Assembly (NCBI GenBank): GCA_036794395.1
Contig: DAIRGS010000009.1
Span: forward strand, 1-50,179
Source of the DNA: DASXMX01 sp036794395
GTDB taxonomy: Bacteria > Planctomycetota > Phycisphaerae > Tepidisphaerales > Tepidisphaeraceae
Length of the DNA stretch: 50,179 nt
Direction: 5' to 3'
Shown: one piece after another, positions 14,731 to 21,856 of the stretch
Layout: each line of letters opens with the position of its first letter
Numbering within the stretch: the first letter of the stretch is position 1
Notes under the pieces: generated by a model
The model's database searches: none
The model's input: only the letters and a program-made list of their open reading frames with translations
What the model was told of the DNA's origin: nothing
Program-made: the position numbers and the translations under genes

Positions 14731-15029
14731 AACGCAAGGCAAGCATAACACACAACGCGGCGGTGATTCGGCAGCTTCGAGACGATCGGGAATTCGCGGT
14801 CGAATACCTGAAGGCGGCGCTCGAGGAGGCCGACGATCCAAAAGTGTTGCTGATGGCACTGCGACGGCTCACCCAGGCGCGTGGCGGTTTTGCCAAGATC
14901 GCCCGAGCGGCGGGAATCGAACGCGAGGGCCTGCATCGTGCGCTGTCGCCAAAGGGAAACCCGCGGCTTTCGACGCTGGTGGCGGTGACGAAGGCCATTG
15001 GGTTGAGGCTGACGGTTGAAGCAGCGTGA
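14697..15029 (+). CDS. HigA-type antitoxin / XRE-like addiction module protein, start codon lost
   Basis: The C-terminal 90 residues are a clear addiction-module antidote protein (HigA-like helix-turn-helix): 'EFAVEYLKAALEEADDPKVL', 'GGFAKIARAAGIEREGLHRA' and 'LSPKGNPRLSTLVAV'. Relatives start 'MK.K....NAAVI'. Here that Met position is ATA (14727-14729), overlapping the toxin stop as ATAA where functional pairs usually have ATGA. The listed start is an upstream TTG inside toxin sequence, without a ribosome-binding site; GTG 14763 is another option. The protein may still be made, but the pair looks decayed. The role would be to bind and silence the toxin-antitoxin promoter. Confidence 0.65.
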   Translation: MGRLQAKDWQIKRKASITHNAAVIRQLRDDREFAVEYLKAALEEADDPKVLLMALRRLTQARGGFAKIARAAGIEREGLHRALSPKGNPRLSTLVAVTKAIGLRLTVEAA

Positions 15030-15101
15030 AGAAGTCTGTTTTTCCGTCCAATCGTTTGCATAACCATCGTAACTCGGAAACCAGGACATGGACACATTTT
15101 G

Positions 15102-15755
15102 TCAAATAAGTGTTGCCAAAAGTCGTTGAACAAATTCATGGAACGCAACGACATCCGCCTTTGTGTATTCATTGAATTTGCCGTGCGCAGCTTTATTGCC
15201 GATCTCTTTCTTGGCCTCGATCTCCTTGTACTGGACGGCGGTTAGGCAATTTTGTTTCATGAGTGCTTCTGCTAGCTGATGCACGCCGTCGCGGTCCTTC
15301 ACTGCGACGCCTTTCGAGATACAAACACGCCTTAGGCCATCCTCAAGCACCGCACGAACCACTACCGCAGCCGCATCTTTATAGTCATGCTCAAGTAAAA
15401 CCTCTGCTTGAGTCAGGAAATCTGCGAGTACTTCGGCCGACACGAGCAACTTGGTGTCTGCCATGAATCCCTCTCGATAATCCACCATTGCTGCGTTTAG
15501 GATGCCCATCATGATGCTGCGATTCACGATGCTCTCATCGCCTCCAAACGCGGAAAGTTCGCGGTAATAGACGCTCTTATCGCCAGCCGTGCGAGCGAAT
15601 AAGTTCAAGGCGCTAGTTTTCACCTCAAAATAGGCCATTGCACCCTCTGCGCTTTCATCGGGTCCAGGAGCAGTCCGTAAGCGTTCCAGTAGCCGGGCGA
15701 ACTTCTTCACAATTTCCTCCCTATCCTTTCCAAACGTTGCCGGTGTTTGAGACAC
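15102..15755 (-). CDS. DUF4145/HEPN-like protein of unknown role
   Basis: A 217-residue, mainly alpha-helical soluble protein starting at GTG 15755 with AGGAG close upstream. The C-terminal half resembles the DUF4145 type of HEPN-like fold. It has 'AAVVVRAVLEDGLRRVC', a middle 'LAEALMKQ', then 'EIEAKKEIGNKAAHGKFNEY' and a final helix 'DVVAFHEFVQRLL'. Such domains occur in RNA-targeting and defence proteins and also alone. The classic R-x4-6-H catalytic motif is not clearly present, so activity is doubtful. It is a single gene, convergent with the toxin-antitoxin remnant. Confidence in the coding call is high, in the function low. Confidence 0.65.
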   Translation of the reverse strand: MSQTPATFGKDREEIVKKFARLLERLRTAPGPDESAEGAMAYFEVKTSALNLFARTAGDKSVYYRELSAFGGDESIVNRSIMMGILNAAMVDYREGFMADTKLLVSAEVLADFLTQAEVLLEHDYKDAAAVVVRAVLEDGLRRVCISKGVAVKDRDGVHQLAEALMKQNCLTAVQYKEIEAKKEIGNKAAHGKFNEYTKADVVAFHEFVQRLLATLI

Positions 15756-16008
15756 TTATGCTCCTAAAAAAAGAGGGTTTCGGGTTCTGGAAAGCAAAAA
15801 AGGCTCTGTTGCTGATGATTCTAACATGAGGCCGTAGGCCGGTACGACAATGATTGGAGCGGCGCGACTTTGGGACTTCGTTGCATGTGATGTCATATTT
15901 CAACAACGGCATTCATATCCGTGGGCGTTCCTTGCAAGAAGGTCCGAGAACCACCTTGTGCCATATGGTCTTGGTTGCGGGGGATTCACTGGGAATTATG
16001 CTTCTAGG

Positions 16009-17961
16009 ATGACAACTGAACAACCTGCGCGATCTGACTTGATTCCCCTCGTCTACCACCCCCTCCCCCTTGGCTCGATCCGCCCATCCGGTTGGCTGCG
16101 CGAGCAATTACTGGTGCAGGCTTCGGGGTTGAGTGGGCATCTCGATGAGTTTTGGGCGGACGTGGAGGATAGTGCGTGGATCGGGGGGAAGCAGGAGGGG
16201 TGGGAGCGGGGGCCGTACTGGTTGGATGGGGTGGTGCCGCTGGCGATTCTTTTGGATCAGCCGAAGTTGAAAGAGAAGGCTCGGCGGTGGGTGGATTACA
16301 TTTTGACCCATCAATCGCAGGATGGGTGGCTGGGACCGGTGCGGAATCCGAAGGCGGTGGGGAGTCAGCATCAGTATGACCCGTGGCCGGTGTTTGTGTT
16401 GTTTAAGGCGCTGTCGCAGTGGGCGGAGGCAACGGGGGATGCGCGAGTCGCGCCGGCGATGGGGAAGTTCTTAAAGAAATTGGACGCGCTGTTGGCCGAG
16501 CGGCCGTTGTTTGAATGGGGCAGGTTGCGGTGGGCGGATCTGGTGTTGAGTGTGCATTGGCTTTATGAGCGGACGGGCGAGGCGTGGCTGCTGACGCTGG
16601 GGGAGAAGATTCATAAGCAGGGGTTTGATTGGACGGGATACGCCGAGTCGTTTCCGTTCAAGGAGAAGATCACGCAGAAAACGTTGGACGGTTTCAAAGC
16701 CGCGGCGGGCGGGCTTTGGAGCAACGATCAGACGATGAGCTGCCACGGCGTGAATGTGGGAATGGGCATCAAGGCGGGGGCGGTGTGGTATCGGCAATCG
16801 AAGGACGCAAAGGATCGCGAAGCGCCGGCCAGGATGCTTGCCGCACTGGATGAATACCACGGGCAGGCCACCGGCATGTTCAGTTGTGACGAGCACCTGG
16901 CGGGGAAGATGCCTTCGCAGGGGACGGAGTTGTGTACGGTCGTGGAGACGATGTTTTCGCTGGAGACGCTGCTGGCGACATTAGGTGATGTGGGGTTGGC
17001 GGATCGGTTGGAACGGATCGCGTACAACGCGCTGCCGGGCGCGATTTCGGGGGACATGTGGACGCATCAGTACGATCAGCAGTGCAACCAGGTGGTGTGC
17101 AGGGTGAGCCGGGAGCGGATTTATTCGGACAATGGGCCGGACGCGAACCTGTTTGGGCTGGAGCCGAATTTCGGATGCTGTACGGCCAACATGCATCAGG
17201 GGTGGCCGAAATTTGTGGCGAGTTTGTGGATGGGGACTGTTGATGGAGGGTTGGCGTGCATGGCGTACGGGCCGTGCGCGATTTCAACGGCTTTGAAAGG
17301 TGCTGGACAGGTGCATCTGGATGTATGCACGGATTATCCGTTTGGGGATGTGGTGAGCGTGACGGTGGGGGCGGACAAGCCGGCGACGTTTCCGCTGCAT
17401 TTTCGGATTCCGGGGTGGGTAGAGGGGGTGGAGACTTGGGTGAATGACAAGGCAGTGGAAGGTGCGAAGGCAGGGGCGATGTGGCGGGTGGAACGGGAGT
17501 GGAAGGCCGGGGATGTGGTGCGCCTGAAGTTTGCGCGGAAGCCGCGGATCGAGAAGCGGTTTAACGATGCCGTGGCGGTGTATTACGGGCCATTGGTGAT
17601 GAGCCTGAAGATTGATGAAGACTGGCGGAAGTTGCGCGGGGATTTCCCGCGGGCGGATTACGAGGTGCACCCGAAGACTGATTGGGATTATGCGATTGCG
17701 ATAGACAAGGCGGATGTGAGCAAGTCGATTGTGATTGAAAAGCATGCGATGGGAGATGCGCCGTTTGCTTTCGGCGATGCGCCGATCACGGCCAAGGTGA
17801 AAGGGCGAAAAGTGAAGGGGTGGGGGATTGAGAAGAACGCCGCCGCCGCGCCACCGCGTGGGCCGGAGATGGAGGGAGGGGAAGTAGAGCTGACGCTGGT
17901 GCCTTACGGGTGTACGCGGCTGAGGGTGACGGAGATGCCGAGCATTGGAAAACTCGAATGA
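16009..17961 (+). CDS. GH127-family glycoside hydrolase (DUF1680), beta-L-arabinofuranosidase-like
   Basis: The start is ATG 16009 ('MTTEQPARSD'), since family members begin shortly before 'LPLGSIRPSGWLREQL'; the frame opens upstream to 15850 without family similarity. At 650 residues it has the usual length. An (alpha/alpha) barrel fills residues 20-420. The catalytic region shows 'GTELCTVVETMFS' (about 306) and the paired cysteines 'FGCCTANMHQGWPKF' (about 390). GH127 uses a zinc-bound cysteine as nucleophile. C-terminal beta-domains follow ('FPLHFRIPGW'). No signal peptide is seen. Known members release arabinofuranose from plant glycans; related families act on other sugars, so the substrate is open. 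Confidence 0.85.
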   Translation: MTTEQPARSDLIPLVYHPLPLGSIRPSGWLREQLLVQASGLSGHLDEFWADVEDSAWIGGKQEGWERGPYWLDGVVPLAILLDQPKLKEKARRWVDYILTHQSQDGWLGPVRNPKAVGSQHQYDPWPVFVLFKALSQWAEATGDARVAPAMGKFLKKLDALLAERPLFEWGRLRWADLVLSVHWLYERTGEAWLLTLGEKIHKQGFDWTGYAESFPFKEKITQKTLDGFKAAAGGLWSNDQTMSCHGVNVGMGIKAGAVWYRQSKDAKDREAPARMLAALDEYHGQATGMFSCDEHLAGKMPSQGTELCTVVETMFSLETLLATLGDVGLADRLERIAYNALPGAISGDMWTHQYDQQCNQVVCRVSRERIYSDNGPDANLFGLEPNFGCCTANMHQGWPKFVASLWMGTVDGGLACMAYGPCAISTALKGAGQVHLDVCTDYPFGDVVSVTVGADKPATFPLHFRIPGWVEGVETWVNDKAVEGAKAGAMWRVEREWKAGDVVRLKFARKPRIEKRFNDAVAVYYGPLVMSLKIDEDWRKLRGDFPRADYEVHPKTDWDYAIAIDKADVSKSIVIEKHAMGDAPFAFGDAPITAKVKGRKVKGWGIEKNAAAAPPRGPEMEGGEVELTLVPYGCTRLRVTEMPSIGKLE

Positions 17962-18040
17962 CGAAACTCGAATGACCCTTCGACAGGCTCAGGGCAGGCT
18001 ACTCAAATTCGAAATTCGAAAGACGAATGACGAATGACGA
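17957..18040. repeat. Dispersed repeat cluster ('cgaatgacgaa' and 'cccttcgacaggctcaggg')
   Basis: The 128-base gap between the GH127 and GT41 genes holds 'tcgaatgacgaaa' words repeated on both sides of the palindromic word 'cccttcgacaggctcaggg'. Both are common short dispersed intergenic repeats in planctomycete-type genomes. The first overlaps the end of the GH127 gene. No promoter was identified. Confidence 0.5.
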
Positions 18041-18089
18041 AACCAAGAGGCGAGGATCGAAGCGCGCATCAGGGGCGTAATGTCGTAAT

Positions 18090-19787
18090 ATGCAGGAGAT
18101 GGGAGAGTCTACGTTTGAGCAGCTTTTTGAGGCGGCGATTCGGCATCATCGCGCGGGGCAGGTGCGCGAGGCAATTGGGTTGTATCGGCAGGCGGCGGAG
18201 TTGCGGGCGGAGGCGGCAGTTTGGAATAATCTATCATTGGCATGCCGGGAAGTGGGAGATGTCGAGGGCGCGGTGGACGCGGCCCGGCGGGCCGTGGTGC
18301 TGGCACCGGGGCATCCGGGGTTTTGGACGAATCAGGGAAATCTGTTTCGCGAAATGGGGAAGCTCGATGAGGCGATCGGGGCGCATCGCCAGGCGCTGCA
18401 ATTGCGGCCGGACTCGGTGGCGGCGATTAATAATCTGGCCGTTGTGCTGCATGACTCGGGGCTGGTGGAAGAGGCCATCGGGCTTTATCGGCGCGGGGTA
18501 GATAAGCATCCCAACGAACCGATGGTTCACAGCAATCTGCTGTACGCGATGCACTTTGATCCGCGGTATGACTCGTCCGAGATTTTGCGCGAGCATCGGG
18601 TCTGGGCCCAGCGGCATGCCGATCCATTACTGGCGGGCATACCGCCTCACCCGAATAGCGCGGATCCGGAACGGCCGCTGCGGATCGGATATGTGTCGGC
18701 GTATTTGCAGGATCACGTGGTCGGGCGATTCATGTTGCCGTTGCTCCAGGCACACGATCGGGCGCGGTTCCCGGCGTTTTGTTATGCCGATGAGAGCGGG
18801 ATACGCGATGCGATGACGCAAAAGCTGATGGCCGCGTCGGACGCGTGGCGGGGGATCAGGGGGGCGAGCGACGATCAGGTGGCGGAATGGGTCCGGCAAG
18901 ATCAGATCGACATTCTTGTGGATCTGGGAATGCATATGTCAGGGAGCCGCCTGGGCGTGTTCGCGCGCAAGCCGGCCCCGGTGCAGGTGACGTATCTGGC
19001 CTATTGCTCGACAACGGGCGTGAAGGCGATCGACTATCGCCTGACCGATCCATACCTCGATCCTCAACCAACGCCTCTGGCGACGAGCGGGGAAAGTAGT
19101 GAGCCTTACAGCGAAAAATCGATCTGGTTGCCCGAGACGTACTGGTGCTATCAACCTCCCGAGGGGGCGGGCGAGCCGGGTCCCGTTCCGGTGCTTACGA
19201 CGGGGGTAATTACGTTTGCGAGCCTTAACAGTTTTTCCAAGGTGACGGTGGGAGCGCTAAAAATATGGGCTCGCATTCTTAATGCCGTTCCCCGTTCGCG
19301 GCTGCTGCTGCATGCTCGCGAAGGGGCGCATCGCCAGCGGGTTACTGAACTGTTTGCGCGAGAGGGCATCTCCGAGCCGCGAATCAATTTCGTCGGGTTT
19401 GTACCGCTCGGACGGTATTTCGATTTGTACAGGATCAGCGACATTGCGCTGGATCCGTTCCCATATGCCGGGGGCACGACGACGTGTGATGCGATCTGGA
19501 CCGGGGTTCCGGTGATCACGCTTGCGGGCAACACCGCGGTGGGGCGGGGCGGTGTGAGCATTCTGACGAACATCGGGGCTACGGAATTGATCGCTTCGAA
19601 TCTGGATGAATATGTGCAGATCGCGGCGAATCTGGCAAACGATCTGCCGCGGCTGATTGAGCTTCGACAATCGTTGCGAACGAGGATGATGCAATCGCCG
19701 CTAACCGATGAGCCGCGGTTTGCGCGACAACTGGAGCATGCTTATCGGGGGATATGGAACGATTGGTGCGCGGGAACGAGGGGGTGA
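18090..19787 (+). CDS. TPR-containing O-GlcNAc transferase-like glycosyltransferase (GT41)
   Basis: A 565-residue protein with four tetratricopeptide repeats in residues 7-150 ('AVWNNLSLACREVGDVEGAV', 'GFWTNQGNLFREMGKLDEAI'). A GT41 catalytic part follows, beginning 'RPLRIGYVSAYLQDHVVGRF' (about 192) with 'DILVDLGMHMSGSRLGVFARKPAPVQ' and 'YLAYCSTTGVKAIDYRLTDPY'. Near the end 'DIALDPFPYAGGTTTCDAIW' and 'GVPVITLAGNTAVGRGGVSIL' form the UDP-sugar site. This is the SPINDLY/OGT family, which transfers GlcNAc or another sugar to Ser/Thr of proteins. It is cytoplasmic. A second ATG at 18099 is possible. The target proteins are unknown. Confidence 0.88.
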   Translation: MQEMGESTFEQLFEAAIRHHRAGQVREAIGLYRQAAELRAEAAVWNNLSLACREVGDVEGAVDAARRAVVLAPGHPGFWTNQGNLFREMGKLDEAIGAHRQALQLRPDSVAAINNLAVVLHDSGLVEEAIGLYRRGVDKHPNEPMVHSNLLYAMHFDPRYDSSEILREHRVWAQRHADPLLAGIPPHPNSADPERPLRIGYVSAYLQDHVVGRFMLPLLQAHDRARFPAFCYADESGIRDAMTQKLMAASDAWRGIRGASDDQVAEWVRQDQIDILVDLGMHMSGSRLGVFARKPAPVQVTYLAYCSTTGVKAIDYRLTDPYLDPQPTPLATSGESSEPYSEKSIWLPETYWCYQPPEGAGEPGPVPVLTTGVITFASLNSFSKVTVGALKIWARILNAVPRSRLLLHAREGAHRQRVTELFAREGISEPRINFVGFVPLGRYFDLYRISDIALDPFPYAGGTTTCDAIWTGVPVITLAGNTAVGRGGVSILTNIGATELIASNLDEYVQIAANLANDLPRLIELRQSLRTRMMQSPLTDEPRFARQLEHAYRGIWNDWCAGTRG

Positions 19788-19856
19788 GTCGGGGATTAGG
19801 GCGGGGCGATCGCAGGCCACGCGCCTTTCAAAATAGTTTCTACCGTTTAGGTATGT

Positions 19857-20054
19857 CCCCCTCTCCCTCCGGGAGAGGGCCGGGGTGAGGGCGAATGTAA
19901 AGCGCCTCTGAATTCCAATCGCGTTTGTAAACATCGCGTTGTAAAAGAAATGGGTAGAGCAAAGTGAGGTTGAAAGCGGTGAATCATGAAGCCTGAAAAT
20001 GAATGTCGCCTGGCATTCCCCCTCACCCCAACCCTCTCCCGGAGGGAGAGGGGG
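19857..20054. repeat. 200-bp palindromic element with 'ccctctccc' arms
   Basis: The gap 19788-20220 has no gene. Arms at 19857-19891 and 20020-20054 are near-perfect inverted repeats of 'ccccctctccctccgggagaggg' plus 'ggtgaggg', with 130 bases between them. Each arm is itself partly palindromic. Such elements are common between genes in related bacteria. Here it separates the GT41 gene from the minus-strand DUF1501 gene, i.e. a convergent junction. Confidence 0.65.
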
Positions 20055-20220
20055 CAAGAAGGCGCGCGTCAAACCGCGCAACAAAACCTCCACGAACCTG
20101 ACCTTGAAAAGGAACGGCTTTTCATCGGCCCAGCCTCGCACTCCCAGTAGAGGGTATATGCGATTGTCCTGGGGACGCGTGACGATGGGTGCAAGCCGGG
20201 CCGCGCCTGTGGGCGATGCG

Positions 20221-21705
20221 TCATCCGAACAGCGCATTGATGGGTTTGCCCAGGCCATCCTTTGTTACGTAGAAGGGGCGGCTTTCGATTTCGTACGCGA
20301 GCTTGGGGGAGATTCCCACGGCACGGTAGATGGAAGCGTGCAGGTCTTCGATCACGACGCGGTCTTTGATGGTTTTGCACGGGCGTTCGTCGGCGGTGAC
20401 GCCATGCAGGTGGCCGCGTTTGATGCCGCCGCCGAACATCAGGACAGAACCTGCGTCGGTGAAGTGGCGGTGCATGCCGTAGAACTTGGGGGCCTCGATT
20501 TTGTCCGGCACACGCACCTGATCGCGAACGCGCTTCTCCGGTTTACCTTCGATCAAAGCATCCCGGCTGAATTCGCTGGCCAGCACGATGAGCGTTCGAT
20601 TGAGCAGTCCGCGTTGTTCCAGATCGAGGATCAGCTGGGAGATGGGCGCGTCGATCATCGCCTTCATGGCCGCGGCGCGGGAGTGGCCATTTTCGTGCGT
20701 ATCCCAGTTCAGGAAGGGAATGTACTCGGTGGTGACTTCGATATATCGCGCGCCTACTTCTGCAAGGCGCCGAGCAAGCAAGCAGCCGAGGCCGAAGCGG
20801 CCAATCGTCTGAGCTTCGTACGATCCATCGCGGCCCTGGGCGGCGTTGAGCTTGGCCGGGTCGAAGCCCGCGGGGAGGTACTTCATCACCGATTCTTTCG
20901 GCTCAAGCGTCAGATCGAATGCCTTGGCCGCCGGGGAACTGAGCAATCGGTGAGCGTTGTCCATCGAGCGAAGAAAGGATTCGCGCTGATAGGAGCTGGC
21001 CATCTGGCCGGCGGCGCTGGCGTCCAGCAGTTTGCGATAAAACTTGTCGCGATTCTCGAATCGATCGGGCGTCATGCCGGCGGGCGGCCGGACGGCGCTG
21101 GCGGCGTCCTGGGGATAGGGGATGTTGAATGGGCCGTATTCGCTACCCAGGAAGCCGGCCGTGGTGAATGCCTTCACCTCTTCGCCCTCGCCGATGTCAA
21201 AGCGCTGGCCGATGTTGATGAACGCGGGCACGGCCGCGTTGAGCGGGCCGAGGGTGCGGGCGATGTTCGCGCCGATGTGCGGGGCGGCAACGCTCTGGGG
21301 TGGCGCGTAGCCGGTGTGCCATTGAAACTGGTGCCGCGAGTGGAGGATGAAGCCCAAATCGCCTGCGGTGTATGAGCGAATAAGCGTGCCGCGATCCATC
21401 ACCTTGGCGAGTTTTTCCAGACCCTGGGAAAACTTGATGTTGTCGACAGCCGTGTCGATCGCGGGAAAGGTGCTGAGTAGGCCTTTGGATTCCATCCCCT
21501 TCTCGAACGGCTCATAATGCTTGGGATCGAATGTTTCCGTGCTGGCCATGCCGCCAGCCATCCACAGGACGATGACCGTGTCGGCGGTCGGGGTGATCTT
21601 TTCGAGCGGCTGTGCGCCGTAGACATTGGCTCCGCGGGTCGCCAGCGCCGCAAGTGTGGCTGCGGAAGCGGTCTTTAGAAAATCTCGACGGCTGCAAGAT
21701 GGCAT
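20221..21705 (-). CDS. DUF1501 protein (sulfatase-like fold, Tat-exported)
   Basis: I use ATG 21705, with GAGGTAA well placed. A Tat signal follows ('SRRDFLK', residues 5-11, then a hydrophobic stretch). The remaining 470 residues are a typical DUF1501 domain: 'VIVLWMAGGMASTETFDPK', 'SYQRESFLRSMDNAHRLL', 'GARYIEVTTEYIPFLNWDTH' and a closing 'IYRAVGISPKLAYEIESRPFYV'. DUF1501 belongs to the alkaline-phosphatase/sulfatase superfamily. It usually lies next to DUF1553 proteins, as here, and is thought to act in planctomycete polysaccharide or haem-linked surface metabolism, without a proven reaction. The partner gene is upstream at 21857. A perfect palindrome lies in the gap. Confidence 0.88.
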   Translation of the reverse strand: MPSCSRRDFLKTASAATLAALATRGANVYGAQPLEKITPTADTVIVLWMAGGMASTETFDPKHYEPFEKGMESKGLLSTFPAIDTAVDNIKFSQGLEKLAKVMDRGTLIRSYTAGDLGFILHSRHQFQWHTGYAPPQSVAAPHIGANIARTLGPLNAAVPAFINIGQRFDIGEGEEVKAFTTAGFLGSEYGPFNIPYPQDAASAVRPPAGMTPDRFENRDKFYRKLLDASAAGQMASSYQRESFLRSMDNAHRLLSSPAAKAFDLTLEPKESVMKYLPAGFDPAKLNAAQGRDGSYEAQTIGRFGLGCLLARRLAEVGARYIEVTTEYIPFLNWDTHENGHSRAAAMKAMIDAPISQLILDLEQRGLLNRTLIVLASEFSRDALIEGKPEKRVRDQVRVPDKIEAPKFYGMHRHFTDAGSVLMFGGGIKRGHLHGVTADERPCKTIKDRVVIEDLHASIYRAVGISPKLAYEIESRPFYVTKDGLGKPINALFG

Positions 21706-21733
21706 CACAGTTACCTCAATGGGCGGCTTGCAC

Positions 21734-21841
21734 GTGACACGGGCTTCCAGCCCGTGCCGGCGCAATTCGCCGTAAGCCTACGTCATTACTCAAACGCCCC
21801 GCATCTCTACGTCGGCGGCACGGGCTGGAAGCCCGTGTCAC
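21734..21841. repeat. Perfect 26-bp inverted repeat between the DUF1553 and DUF1501 genes
   Basis: Arms 21734-21759 and 21816-21841 are exact inverse copies ('gtgacacgggcttccagccc...'), each containing 'cgggcttccagcccg', itself palindromic. It occupies most of the 151-base gap inside what is normally a two-gene operon, so it will be transcribed and could change the DUF1501 message level. Confidence 0.8.
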
Positions 21842-21856
21842 GAAAGACCCGCGAGC

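Noticed and set aside
14697..14760. TTG 14697 as the genuine antitoxin start
   Set aside because: The extra residues are toxin-gene sequence in another frame, with no ribosome-binding site; family alignment points to codon 14727.
15102..15755. Defence role of the DUF4145-like protein together with the HigBA remnant and the DUF4011 gene
   Set aside because: The genes are far apart, the pair is decayed, and no effector motif is visible, so a defence island is not supported.
19999..21375. A 458-codon plus-strand frame opposite the DUF1501 gene
   Set aside because: Begins inside a palindromic repeat and is antisense to a clear DUF1501 domain.
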